From contig JAIYDY010000088.1 in NCBI GenBank assembly GCA_027487245.1, positions 1-33,861 on the forward strand: 33,861 nt of DNA, given 5' to 3'. The translations under genes and the position numbers were made by a program. Shown here piece by piece: positions 7,983 to 16,304 of this stretch. Below the pieces are notes generated by a model. That model saw only the letters and a program-made list of their open reading frames with translations. It ran no database searches and was not told the DNA's origin. How positions within the stretch are numbered: position 1 is the first letter of the stretch; each line of letters starts with the position of its first letter. The DNA comes from Hyphomicrobiales bacterium. Lineage in GTDB: Bacteria > Pseudomonadota > Alphaproteobacteria > Rhizobiales > Beijerinckiaceae.

Positions 7983-10280
7983 TCAGCGGTTGGCGATCAA
8001 ATTGCGCAGCTTGGCCGGTGTTGCCGGCATGTCGATGCGGGTCGGCTTGCCGGCCCGCTTCAGGGCATCGACCAGCGCGTTCATCACCGCCGGGCACGCC
8101 CCGATGGCGCCGGCTTCGCCAGCACCCTTGACGCCGAGCGCGTTGGTCACGCAGCGCACGTTGCGCGTCTCGAACGAGAAGCTTGGAACGTCAGCGGCGC
8201 GCGGCATGGCGTAATCCATGAAGCTCGCTGTCAGCATCTGCCCTTCGGCATCAAAGCGCACCTCTTCCATCAGCGCCTGGCCGATGCCCTGCACCGCGCC
8301 GCCATGGACCTGCCCGGCCAGCATCAGCGGATTGAGCACGTCGCCGAAGTCATCGACCACGCAGTAATTGACGATGCGGGTTGCGCCCGTGTCGGCGTCG
8401 ACCTCCACCTCCGCCACATGGGTTCCGTTCGGATAGGTCGCTTCCGGCGGCTTCCAGGTATCCTTGACGGTCAGCATGGCCGCCGTCGCGCCCGGCAATG
8501 CCGCGATCTCGGCAAAGCTCAGCGCCTTGTCGGTGCCTGAGATCATCACCTTTCCGGCAGCGATCTCAAGGTCGGAGGTTGCCGTCTCCAGCTTGTCTGC
8601 CGCGAGCTTCTTGAGGTTGTCGGCCAGCGTGCGCGAGGCATGCGCCAGAGCGGCCCCGCCCACGGGAATCGAGCGCGAGCCGCCGGTGCCGGAGCCATGC
8701 TCGATCTGGTCTGTGTCGCCTTGCAGCACCTTGATCTTGTCGAGCGGCAGGTCGAGTTCCTGCGAGACGAGCTGGGCATAGGCAGTCTCGTGGCCCTGCC
8801 CGTTCGATTGCGTGCCGATCTTCACGGTGGCCGAGCCATCCGCCTCGATCGTGACCCAGGCGCTCTCGGGGCCACCGCCGCCGCACGCCTCGATATAGCA
8901 GGCCAGGCCAATGCCGCGCAGCTTGCCGGCTTTCGCGGCCTTGCGCGCCCGCGCCGGGAAACCGGCCCAATCGGCCCGGATCATGGCCTGCCGCATGTGC
9001 CCGTCGAATTCGCCGGAATCATAGGTCGGTCCGGTCTGCGTCTTGTAGGGCATCTGCTTTGGCTTGACGAAGTTCTGCGTGCGCACCGCCTCGGGCTTGC
9101 GCCCCGTCTTCATGGCGATTTCGTCAACCAGGCGCTCGATCAGGTAGGCCGCCTCAGGGCGTCCGGCACCGCGATAGGCATCAACCGGGGTCGTGTGCGT
9201 CAGCACCCCGCGGAACACCACATGCACCGCCGGAATGTCATAACAGCCCGACGTCATGGTGGTACCCACCCAGGGGATGAACGGCCCGTACTGCGACAGC
9301 ATCGCGCCCATGTCGGCATCGAGCTGGACCCTGAGGCCAAGGAACTTGCCCTTTGCATCGAGCGCCATGGTGGCGGTCGCAAGGTTGGCGCGGCCATGGG
9401 TATGGGCGAGGAAATGCTCGGTGCGCTCGGCCACCCAGGCAATCGGGCGCTTGAGCTTCTCGGCCGCTGTCAGCACCAGCGGATACTCGCTGTAGAGAAA
9501 GATCTTGGTGCCGAAGCCGCCGCCCACATCGGGCGTGATCACCCGCATGCGCGACGGGTCGATCTTGAACACGCTGTTGCACAACAGGTCGCGCACGCCG
9601 TGGCTGCCCTGGCTGCCCAGCGTCAGCGTGAAACGCTTGCTCTTGGCATCGTATTCACCGATCGCGGCGCGGGTCTCCATGTAGCTGGAGACCAGCCGGT
9701 TGTTGACGATCGTCATCGACACGGTGCTGGCAGCCTTCGCGAAGGCAGCATCGGTGCGGGCCTTGTTGCCCTGCTCGGCCGTGAACGCGATGTTGCCGGG
9801 CCGGTCCGGCCAGACTTGCGGCGCGCCCTTCGCCGTGGCCTCGGCAATCCCGGTGATGGCTGGCAGCACGATATAGTCAATGCCGATCGCTTCGGCCGCG
9901 TCGCGCGCCTTGTTCACGGTATCGGCCACGATGAACGCCACTGCCTCGCCGACATGGCGCACGGTGCCCCGCGCCAGAATCGGGTGCGGCGTCGGCTTGA
10001 CGGGCGTGCCGTCCGTGGTCTGGATCAGGCCCTTGCAGGGCAGGTCGCCAAGATGGGCGATATCCTCGTGGGTGAGGATCAGCCTGACACCCTTGATGGC
10101 GCGGGCTGCGGCCAGATCCGTGAACCGGAAACTGGCATGGGCGTGGGGGCTGCGTAGCACGAAGCCATGCAGGGCGTTGGCGGGAATGAGATCGGAAGTG
10201 TAGCGGCCCGAGCCGGTGATGAAGCGCTGGTCTTCGAGGCGGCGAATCGGCTGGCCGACTCCGAATTTCATGGGTCGCAT
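7983..10280 (-). CDS. Xanthine dehydrogenase/CO dehydrogenase-family molybdopterin-binding (large) subunit
   Basis: A 765-residue protein of the CoxL/XdhB/aldehyde oxidase large-subunit family. The N-terminal domain starts GVGQPIRRLEDQRFITG; the molybdopterin contact GGGFGTK is at 253-259; the active-site loop is AYRGAGR (368-374), not the AYRCSFR of true form I CO dehydrogenase; the catalytic glutamate is in GAGEAG (Glu722). It therefore hydroxylates an unknown aldehyde, heterocycle or similar substrate. Functional enzymes need a [2Fe-2S] subunit and usually a FAD subunit; neither is adjacent, so they are elsewhere or replaced. The start is ATG 10280 or ATG 10271, both just before the homology; neither has a strong ribosome site. 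Substrate unknown. Confidence 0.9.
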   Translation of the reverse strand: MRPMKFGVGQPIRRLEDQRFITGSGRYTSDLIPANALHGFVLRSPHAHASFRFTDLAAARAIKGVRLILTHEDIAHLGDLPCKGLIQTTDGTPVKPTPHPILARGTVRHVGEAVAFIVADTVNKARDAAEAIGIDYIVLPAITGIAEATAKGAPQVWPDRPGNIAFTAEQGNKARTDAAFAKAASTVSMTIVNNRLVSSYMETRAAIGEYDAKSKRFTLTLGSQGSHGVRDLLCNSVFKIDPSRMRVITPDVGGGFGTKIFLYSEYPLVLTAAEKLKRPIAWVAERTEHFLAHTHGRANLATATMALDAKGKFLGLRVQLDADMGAMLSQYGPFIPWVGTTMTSGCYDIPAVHVVFRGVLTHTTPVDAYRGAGRPEAAYLIERLVDEIAMKTGRKPEAVRTQNFVKPKQMPYKTQTGPTYDSGEFDGHMRQAMIRADWAGFPARARKAAKAGKLRGIGLACYIEACGGGGPESAWVTIEADGSATVKIGTQSNGQGHETAYAQLVSQELDLPLDKIKVLQGDTDQIEHGSGTGGSRSIPVGGAALAHASRTLADNLKKLAADKLETATSDLEIAAGKVMISGTDKALSFAEIAALPGATAAMLTVKDTWKPPEATYPNGTHVAEVEVDADTGATRIVNYCVVDDFGDVLNPLMLAGQVHGGAVQGIGQALMEEVRFDAEGQMLTASFMDYAMPRAADVPSFSFETRNVRCVTNALGVKGAGEAGAIGACPAVMNALVDALKRAGKPTRIDMPATPAKLRNLIANR

Positions 10281-10449
10281 GGGCAGGATGATCCCGATCT
10301 GAAGAAATGACGCTGCGCTATATGGGCAGAAAAACCGCCCTGGCCACAAGCCCGGATTGCGCACTGCGTCCATGTGGCAAGATCAATGCGACAGGAACCA
10401 ACATGGCGCTCAATGGTCCGGCCCGGGACGACCTTGCCGCCCACACGGC

Positions 10450-10764
10450 TCAGCCATGATCGACAGGCCCGCCGGCACCAAACCATTCCTTGAACCCGCC
10501 GCCATAATGGCTGTCATGGTCAAGACCAGCCGCCCTGGCCAGCGCAATCGCGTGCTGCGAGCGCACACCGGCCGCGCAGGAGAACACCAGCCGGCGGCCC
10601 GGCTCGTCCGGCAGCGCCGACGGGTCGAACTGCGACAGCGGCATGGAGACCGAGCCGGGGATATGGCCAAGCGCGAACTCATGCGGCTCGCGCACATCGA
10701 CAAGGATGATGCTGCCATCGGCGAGGCCCGCCATGACCTCGTCCATGCTCCAGTCCTCGATCAT
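10450..10764 (-). CDS. Rhodanese-like domain protein
   Basis: A 104-residue single-domain rhodanese. DVREPHEFALGHIPGS is the standard N-terminal motif, and the active-site loop CAAGVRS holds the catalytic Cys63, so the domain should be competent for persulfide transfer in the cytoplasm. ATG 10764 is chosen over an upstream extension because GGAGG lies at optimal distance (CCGGAGGACGGAATG). It lies 169 bp upstream of the molybdopterin-subunit gene on the same strand, so cotranscription is possible. Sulfur transfer to molybdenum cofactor is a conceivable role, but this is only suggested by position. Confidence 0.9.
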   Translation of the reverse strand: MIEDWSMDEVMAGLADGSIILVDVREPHEFALGHIPGSVSMPLSQFDPSALPDEPGRRLVFSCAAGVRSQHAIALARAAGLDHDSHYGGGFKEWFGAGGPVDHG

Positions 10765-10805
10765 TCCGTCCTCCGGTGCCCGCGTGGGCTGCGCTGCCCA
10801 AGAGC

Positions 10806-10848
10806 TAGAGCATGGCGCAGAACCGTGGCAACCGGTTTCTGGAGCGGT
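10806..10848. repeat. REP-like extragenic palindrome (degenerate)
   Basis: Starting TAGAGCATGGCGCAG and containing CAGAACCG (10818-10825) paired with CGGTTTCTG (10833-10841), this resembles the short extragenic palindromes common between genes of Bradyrhizobium, Methylobacterium and relatives, which have an AGTGG-A-ACCGGTTTTCGG core inside GATCATGC arms. It is a decayed copy: the outer arms no longer pair. It sits in the 225-bp divergent gap between the rhodanese and PilZ genes. Confidence 0.55.
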
Positions 10849-10989
10849 CGGCAATTGGCAGAGCGTGCCGCCGAAAACCGCTGGTGAGGCGCCCCTGGGC
10901 CGGCAACGAAAGCAACCCGGTGCTTTGCCAAATTTTTCAGCTTTCTCGATATATGGCGATGATCTGCCCCCTCAGCTGGACACTGTATC

Positions 10990-12051
10990 TTGTCTTATCG
11001 CGATGATCACCGATCCCCGCCATCACCCGGCGCGCCGGAGCCTGCCAGCCCGGGCCTGCCACAGGGTATGGACGCGCCGGCTGCCGGCTCGTTGCCAAGC
11101 GGCCCGGCGGCCTCCGTGGCCCTGCCGGTGGCAGGATCGGCGCACCGGCTGCGCCAGATCAGCACCCCGGGACGTCTGGCGAAGCAGCCGGAACGGCTGG
11201 AGATTGCGGCCCGGTCCACGGGTGCGGAGCGCCGCATGGGCCCGCGCATGCCTCATGCCTGCCGCGCCGTCATCAAGCTGGATGGCGTCGAGCATGCCAC
11301 CACCAGCATCGATCTTGGTCATCTGGGGATGATGTTGGAGCGGCCTCCTGCCCTGCTGGCACTTGGCAGCGTCGAGGCCTTTGTCCGCCTCGAAGGCATC
11401 GGCTCCTTTCCTGCACGTCTGGTCGCGGTCGACGTCCAGACCATGTCGCTGAAGCTGCTGCACCCGCGCGACCCTGCTTCTGCCGAAAGACTGACGGAGC
11501 TGGTGCGGCAACTGGACCTTGCCAATGCGGCCGTGATCGCCACTGCGAAGAAGTTTGCCGATGATCTGGCGGATGTCTTCGCCGAAGCACTGGCCAGCCA
11601 CAACATATCGCAGGCCGTGCTGTTCTCGAGCGAACTCAGCCCGGTTGCCGGCACCAGCCCGCGGCAATTCATCCATCCCGCACTCGATTTTTTCGAGGAT
11701 GCCCTGCCGCCGATCGCTGCGCGCTACTATGCGCCCGACAAAGGCATCGCCTATGCCGTCGCGACAGACCGGAACTGCTACGTGCCGGTGCATCAACCGG
11801 CCTACCAGCAGCCGCAGCGGCTCGATGATCCGCGCTTCACCCACAGCTTTTCCCGCCATCGGCGCATCTACGATGACAGCTGGACCCTGCGTGCGGCGCG
11901 CTTCTCGCCCTGGCCCGTGGTGCAGGCCTACCGCCGAGACATGCCCCGCGGATTCGGTGAACTGGTCCGGGAAGTCTCCGCGCCCGTCACCGTCCTCGGC
12001 AGGCGGTGGGGCGCGGCACAGATCGCGTATTCGATGGATCTCGACGACTGA
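10990..12051 (+). CDS. PilZ domain protein with chemoreceptor-type C-terminal domain
   Basis: A protein of up to 353 residues: a low-complexity Pro/Ala/Gly N-terminus (1-60), a PilZ-like domain (about 78-160), a helical linker, and a C-terminal domain (about 190-350) with the blocks TDRNCYVPVHQP, SRHRRIYDD, QAYRRDMPRGFG and APVTVLGRRWG. Similar blocks form the C-terminal tail of many alphaproteobacterial methyl-accepting chemotaxis proteins, but no methyl-accepting signalling helix is present here. PilZ proteins bind cyclic di-GMP through RxxxR and D/NxSxxG; here R82-R86 is kept while the second motif reads DLGHLG, with Gly for Ser, so binding may be altered. The start is unclear: TTG 10990 or ATG 11068. 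No operon partner; the next gene converges 33 bp later. Confidence 0.7.
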   Translation: MSYRDDHRSPPSPGAPEPASPGLPQGMDAPAAGSLPSGPAASVALPVAGSAHRLRQISTPGRLAKQPERLEIAARSTGAERRMGPRMPHACRAVIKLDGVEHATTSIDLGHLGMMLERPPALLALGSVEAFVRLEGIGSFPARLVAVDVQTMSLKLLHPRDPASAERLTELVRQLDLANAAVIATAKKFADDLADVFAEALASHNISQAVLFSSELSPVAGTSPRQFIHPALDFFEDALPPIAARYYAPDKGIAYAVATDRNCYVPVHQPAYQQPQRLDDPRFTHSFSRHRRIYDDSWTLRAARFSPWPVVQAYRRDMPRGFGELVREVSAPVTVLGRRWGAAQIAYSMDLDD

Positions 12052-12083
12052 ACGGGTCGCCGGGCACGGTGCAACGAGGCCCG

Positions 12084-12527
12084 TCAGTTCTGCGGCGGAA
12101 TGCGCAGCACCCAGCCCGGCATGATCAGATCCGGGTTCTTCACGGGCGGCGAATTGGCGGCGACGATCTCGGTATACATCGCGCCCTTGCCCTTGCCGTA
12201 ATGCGTCTCGGCAATCTTCCAGAGCGTATCGCCCTTCTTCACCGTGTACATCACGGATGGGGGAACCTCGTTGTGGATCAGAAGGTTGCTCTCGACCTCG
12301 CCGACGCCCACCGTGTTGCCGAGCGCCAGAATGATCTTCTCTGCTTCCTCGGTGGTCATGGCCGCGCCGCTGACGGTCACCTTGTCGCCGTTGACATCAA
12401 CCTGCACGTTGGCCGGAAGGCCGTGGCTGGCGAGTTCCTTCTGCAAGGTCGCAGCATCGGCCGCCTTGGCCGCACTGCCGCCGAATATCTTGGCGCCGGC
12501 GTCCTTGATGAATTTGAAAAGTCCCAT
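12084..12527 (-). CDS. kbp: Kbp/YgaU-type BON-LysM protein
   Basis: A 147-residue protein matching E. coli Kbp (YgaU) in length and order: N-terminal MGLFKFIKDAG, a BON domain (about 25-85) and a C-terminal LysM domain (about 94-143, YTVKKGDTLWKIAE ... PDLIMPGWVLRIP). E. coli Kbp is a cytoplasmic potassium-binding protein; no signal peptide is visible here, in agreement. ATG 12527 is preceded by GGAGGA at ideal spacing. The gene stands alone, convergent with the PilZ gene. An 11-base direct repeat lies 27-61 bases upstream of the start codon and may be an operator. Confidence 0.92.
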   Translation of the reverse strand: MGLFKFIKDAGAKIFGGSAAKAADAATLQKELASHGLPANVQVDVNGDKVTVSGAAMTTEEAEKIILALGNTVGVGEVESNLLIHNEVPPSVMYTVKKGDTLWKIAETHYGKGKGAMYTEIVAANSPPVKNPDLIMPGWVLRIPPQN

Positions 12528-13023
12528 GTCTTCCTCCGGTTCTCGTTGGGGCGCAATCAAGCACAGGCAGCCTCGATCAATCAAGCACCGCGATGCAAAG
12601 GGACATGGTCGCGAACAGGCACGGACCGGGACGGGTGCCCGTTTCCTCATTGCCGCTCCCCCGGCAGTTGGCAGCCGGCAAGGACGGATGAGCGATGACG
12701 GTTCTGTGATCCGTGCGCGCCTCCGCATCGCTGGGCGCGCCTTGAGGATGCCCTATTTCGCAATGCAACATGGATCTGTGTCGCTCAAGGAAACATTCGG
12801 GAACTCACCAGCCTGAATTCTGGCGTGACCAGACACCGATTGCTCGATGCCGGCGTGTGCTCTGCGTGGGGCTTTTGCAAAAATGCTTTCAAGCATCACT
12901 GGAGATATCCTGAATTGAACCGGAATGCCTGCCGAAGCGACAGAAGTGACAGGGATCGCGCAAGACAAACGGGTGGAGGTTGCCCGGACTCTGCGATGCA
13001 ATCCGTTGACATAAGGAGCCGTC
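12528..13023. other. 496-bp gene-free region with short palindromes and a direct repeat
   Basis: No credible protein gene is seen: the open frames here have unconserved-looking Arg/Ser/Cys-rich translations. Contents: an exact 11-base direct repeat (12554-12564 and 12578-12588) upstream of kbp; two adjacent palindromes, TTTTGCAAAA (12873-12882) and ATGCTT-TC-AAGCAT (12883-12896); and the ribosome site AAGGAG (13013-13018) of the small gene at 13024. The stretch 12740-12960 is less GC-rich than its surroundings, consistent with regulatory DNA. A small RNA cannot be excluded. Confidence 0.5.
12554..12588 (-). promoter_or_regulatory. Direct repeat, candidate operator upstream of kbp
   Basis: CAATCAAGCAC occurs at 12554-12564 and again, identical, at 12578-12588 (24-bp period, just over two helical turns). 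Both copies are within 61 bases of the kbp start codon. On the kbp strand they read GTGCTTGATTG and could be bound by a dimeric regulator or overlap the promoter. Confidence 0.35.
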
Positions 13024-13167
13024 ATGCACGCCATTCTTGAAGCTCTCCGCGAATCCTTCACGCTCTATCTGGCGGCAGGCATCATGTTCTCGGCCGCCAG
13101 CGTCTGGGCGGTGATCCGCGCCGGTCAAGTCAGCGAAGCCGGCAAGAAGTCACACAAGCCGGACTGA
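13024..13167 (+). CDS. Small single-helix membrane protein, 47 residues, function unknown
   Basis: An ATG preceded by AAGGAG at ideal spacing opens a 47-residue frame: a short amphipathic start (MHAILEALRESF), one hydrophobic helix (about 14-31, TLYLAAGIMFSAASVWAV), and a basic hydrophilic tail ending EAGKKSHKPD. This is the layout of a one-pass inner-membrane small protein. No family is recognised. The near-perfect ribosome site, the membrane-helix composition and the absence of any other gene in the gap argue for a real gene. The next gene (GlcG-like) follows 172 bp later on the same strand. Confidence 0.6.
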   Translation: MHAILEALRESFTLYLAAGIMFSAASVWAVIRAGQVSEAGKKSHKPD

Positions 13168-13339
13168 GCGCCCTGCCGGCGGCTTTTGACGGCAAGCTGC
13201 CGTGGTCGCTTGCTGATTTTCATGTGCGCAACCCGGCTTTTCCGGTGCTGCGCCCCTGCCCAACCTCGCGGATGGCAGACTATCTGGGGCACCGGCCGCG
13301 TTCTGAACGCCGGCGCTGTTCACATCCGAGGACCTGCCC

Positions 13340-13771
13340 ATGCCCCTGACACTTGCCGCCGCCCAGACCATTCTTTCTGCTGCTCTCGCCGAGGGCCGTG
13401 CCAAGGGCATGAATGCGCTTGCGATCTGCATCCTCGACGAACGCGGCGCGGTCAAGCTCTCGGCTGCCGAGGATGGCACCAGCCTCAAGCGCGGCGATAT
13501 CGCGCGCGGCAAGGCCATGGGGGCGATCAGCCTCGGGGTCGGCTCCCGCGCCATTGCCCGCATGGCTTCGGAGCGCCCGCACTTCATTTCGGCCGCAACC
13601 CACGCCATTGGCGGTGCATTGATCCCGGTGGCCGGCGGTGTGCTGATCCGCGATAGCGCCAAGGCCATCATCGGTTCGATCGGTGTCTCGGGCGACACCT
13701 CCGACAATGACGAGATTGCAGCCATGGCCGGCATTGCTGCGGCAGGGTTGGTTGGCGATCCCGGTGCCTGA
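13340..13771 (+). CDS. GlcG/HbpS family heme-binding-like protein
   Basis: A 143-residue protein of the GlcG/HbpS (DUF336) family. It has the expected start (LTLAAAQTILSAAL), the central block ICILDERGAVKL, and the C-terminal signature IPVAGGVLIRD ... AIIGSIGVSGDTSDNDEIAAMAG. Members are found beside glycolate or haloacid operons or as heme/cobalamin-binding accessory proteins; their biochemical role is mostly unclear. No signal peptide. ATG 13340 has GAGGA 7-11 bases upstream. It stands alone and converges with the YfhO-like gene. Confidence 0.87.
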   Translation: MPLTLAAAQTILSAALAEGRAKGMNALAICILDERGAVKLSAAEDGTSLKRGDIARGKAMGAISLGVGSRAIARMASERPHFISAATHAIGGALIPVAGGVLIRDSAKAIIGSIGVSGDTSDNDEIAAMAGIAAAGLVGDPGA

Positions 13772-13780
13772 GCGGTCCTG

Positions 13781-13822
13781 CCGTCCGGTGCCGGATGGGG
13801 CCGTCTGAGAGCGGCATGCTCT
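13781..13822. terminator. Tandem hairpins between convergent genes
   Basis: Two stems fill the 49-bp gap between the GlcG-like gene and the YfhO-like gene: an 8-bp stem with one G-T pair (13781-13788 with 13791-13798) and AGAGC-GGCAT-GCTCT (13808-13822), the second overlapping the minus-strand stop codon. No T run. They probably serve as a bidirectional terminator; the second contains CTAGAGCATGC on the minus strand, like the start of the REP-like palindrome at 10806. Confidence 0.4.
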
Positions 13823-16304
13823 AGGGCACCATGGCGATATTGGAGGAGAGCTCGTCCTCTTCCGGGCCAAGCACCTTGTCCCGCAGGTCCGCCATCAGCC
13901 CGTCGAGCGGCCTGAAGCTGAAGCGCACGACGCTGCGGCCCTCGACCACCTGCACCGCGCGGAACAGCACGTTGGCCTTGAGCACCTCGGTTTCGGCGTT
14001 GTTGACGGTCGCTCCCCACCAGGGGTGCCAGATGTCATTGAGCACCACGAAGCCGGCGCGCGGCGCATCGACCTCGATCACCACCTCGGTGTTGGCATAC
14101 GAAACAAGCCGGACCTTCGCTGGCCTATCGGGGCCGCTCTCGGAGGTACCGGTCGGCCCCTGATGGACCGCGCTGAGCGGAGGCTTGAGGTCGAACCCGT
14201 CCGGCACCTGCTCCAGCAGCACGCTGGTTCGCGGGTTGAAATCCGCCGGCAGACCCTTGTCGAGCTTCTCGTCGAAATCGGCCAGCCGCACCGCCGGCAC
14301 GAACAGCGCGCGCGGCAGGGCGCGGGTGTTCTCGTAGATGAAGCCGTCGCGGGTGCGTGCCAGCAAGGTCAGATCACCGGGCTTCAGCGAGCGGTCGACC
14401 CGCTCGATCGGCACCGCCGAGACGATGAAGCGCAGGCCCAGCATGTCGGCAAAGGCCGAGCGGAACGAGGGAAACATCGGCGTGAAGGTGCGGTCTTGGG
14501 CGCCGCCCATGTGGTCTCGCGCCCCGGTGGCCTCGGTGAACTCGGCCATGTGCAGCGGGTTGTAGCCGAAGGCATGGTCGAAGCCATGGATCATGCCGAG
14601 GTTCGGCCAATGGAACGCCATGCCCAGCAGTTCCACCCGGTCGCGCCGGTCGGGTTCGCGATGGCTGCGGGCCAGAACGGATTTCAGATACGCAATCGTG
14701 TCATTGTCGGTGTTGGGTTCCAGCTCGGCATAGAGCGCCGGTGGGAGTGCGGTGGATTCGTTCGGTCCGTTGTTGACCCTCAGGTCGGCGGCGAGGAACA
14801 CGCCGAGGACAACGGCCAGCACAGCCCCTGGCAATGTTGTCCGGAGTGGAATGGCCAGCAAGGCCAGCAGGCCAAGGGACGCGGCAAGCCAGATGGCAGC
14901 ACTGCCCAGCGCTGGCAGGGCCACACCAAGTTGCCCATGTGAGGCGGCGACAATCGCTGCGGCGCCCCACGCCGACAGCGCCACCAGCAGCGTGAGGCCG
15001 AGCGCCCGCGCCTTGTCGCGCAAGGGCCTTTCCGGATCATCAGCCACGCCCGCGCGCAGGGCCGCATTCAGGGCATGGCCGCCGAGCAGCGCCAGCAGTG
15101 CGCCGATCATGAAGGTCGCATCCGCCGGCCTGCGGAACAGGTCCGCTCCGGGCATCGCGCTGAAGATCAGCGGATAAAGCGGGGTGTAGGCCCCGACCGC
15201 ATAGATGGCGCTGGCCAACAGGGCCAGGAGCAGGAAGCGCGCCTCGCCTTTTTCAGCCCAGCCGCCCCGCGCCAGCCAGAACACGACGGCAAGGACCGGC
15301 AGCGCGCCGACATAGATCTGGCCCATGTTCTGCGACAAGGTCAGGCTGCCCGGTGCCCAAGCCGAACTGGACGGCCCCCAGAATTCGACTGACGGATCCT
15401 TGGCTCCGAACAGATCCCCGATGAAAGCTGTCAGCAGCGAGGCAGGGTGAAGCGATCCGCGCGCCGCCTCGGCATAGTCGATCTCGGCGCGGTTCGACGC
15501 TTCCGAGAACAGCAGCGTCATCGCCAGAGGCACGACCACGAGGACAAGGCCGACAAAGCCCCCGGCCAGCAGGGCCGGTGCTGAGCGGCGAAGCGCCGCG
15601 AGCGGAGTGCCATCATGCACGATGAACCACAGCACATAGGCTGCGAGCACGTAAGAACCGAGAAACGCGACCTGATCGGGCTTGACCACCATCATGGCGG
15701 CGGCAACACCAGCGCCAAGGCCGCTTTTCCACGACCCATGCCGGAGTGCACGCGCCAGTAGCCAGAAGGCCACCGCAAAGCAGGCGAGGCTCTGCACCTG
15801 CCCGACATGCTGGAGCCGCCAGGAGGCTGATGCGCCAAAGGCAAATACCAGGGCCGCCAGAACCTGTGCTGCCGGATGCCAGCCACGCTCGCGTCCGAAC
15901 TGGGCGAAGGCCAGCCCGCCGATCAGCAACAGACCAAGCACATAGCCATCCATGCTGCGGAAACTCGGCGTGGCATCAAGCAGTGCCAGCAGGATGGCAG
16001 GCGAGAAGATCAGCGATTGCGGATCGGCAATCTGGGGCGAGCCGCCGAAGATATTCGGCGTCCAGAACGGCGAATCACCCCGGTGCAGGGCATTGGCCAG
16101 AAACTGGATCTGCGCCTGGAAATGCGCCTTGGCGTCATAGGGGATGGTGACGTCGCCACTCAGCCAGGGGAAGCCGATCCAGCCCCAGAGCAGCCCGACG
16201 AGCGCAAACACCACAAGCCCGCGCACCCATGGGCGGCGGCGCAGCACAGATGACAACACGAAAGGCCAATCCCCAGCCTGCGTGGCGAACGGCGCCACAG
16301 GCAT
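13821..16304 (-). CDS. YfhO-like multi-pass membrane protein (GT-C type fold)
   Basis: A polytopic membrane protein of about 827 residues. The N-terminal part has a first helix (GLVVFALVGLLWGWIG) followed by a periplasmic loop with PYDAKAHFQAQIQFLANAL and SPFWTPNIFGGSPQIADPQ, the pattern of YfhO and other GT-C glycosyltransferase-like proteins that use lipid-linked sugars; about a dozen helices follow, then a soluble C-terminal domain of about 280 residues (from LRVNNGPNES). YfhO of Bacillus adds sugars to teichoic acids; in a Gram-negative host the acceptor would be another envelope polymer, unknown here. ATG 16304 is one plausible start; a GTG at 16355 extends it by 17 residues; neither has a clear ribosome site. 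No glycan gene neighbours. Confidence 0.75.
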   Translation of the reverse strand: MPVAPFATQAGDWPFVLSSVLRRRPWVRGLVVFALVGLLWGWIGFPWLSGDVTIPYDAKAHFQAQIQFLANALHRGDSPFWTPNIFGGSPQIADPQSLIFSPAILLALLDATPSFRSMDGYVLGLLLIGGLAFAQFGRERGWHPAAQVLAALVFAFGASASWRLQHVGQVQSLACFAVAFWLLARALRHGSWKSGLGAGVAAAMMVVKPDQVAFLGSYVLAAYVLWFIVHDGTPLAALRRSAPALLAGGFVGLVLVVVPLAMTLLFSEASNRAEIDYAEAARGSLHPASLLTAFIGDLFGAKDPSVEFWGPSSSAWAPGSLTLSQNMGQIYVGALPVLAVVFWLARGGWAEKGEARFLLLALLASAIYAVGAYTPLYPLIFSAMPGADLFRRPADATFMIGALLALLGGHALNAALRAGVADDPERPLRDKARALGLTLLVALSAWGAAAIVAASHGQLGVALPALGSAAIWLAASLGLLALLAIPLRTTLPGAVLAVVLGVFLAADLRVNNGPNESTALPPALYAELEPNTDNDTIAYLKSVLARSHREPDRRDRVELLGMAFHWPNLGMIHGFDHAFGYNPLHMAEFTEATGARDHMGGAQDRTFTPMFPSFRSAFADMLGLRFIVSAVPIERVDRSLKPGDLTLLARTRDGFIYENTRALPRALFVPAVRLADFDEKLDKGLPADFNPRTSVLLEQVPDGFDLKPPLSAVHQGPTGTSESGPDRPAKVRLVSYANTEVVIEVDAPRAGFVVLNDIWHPWWGATVNNAETEVLKANVLFRAVQVVEGRSVVRFSFRPLDGLMADLRDKVLGPEEDELSSNIAMVP

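Noticed and set aside
8640..10157. 505-codon plus-strand open frame opposite the molybdopterin subunit
   Set aside because: Codon-bias shadow, His/Arg/Gly-rich without recognisable domains; the minus frame has all family motifs.
12753..13128. Minus- and plus-strand open frames of 70-102 codons in the gene-free gap
   Set aside because: Compositions are Arg/Ser/Cys-rich and unlike proteins of this genome, no ribosome sites, and they overlap the better-supported small gene at 13024.
13150..14019. 289-codon minus-strand open frame across the GlcG-like gene
   Set aside because: It overlaps two well-supported genes in other frames and its translation is Arg/Ala/Pro-rich without homology.
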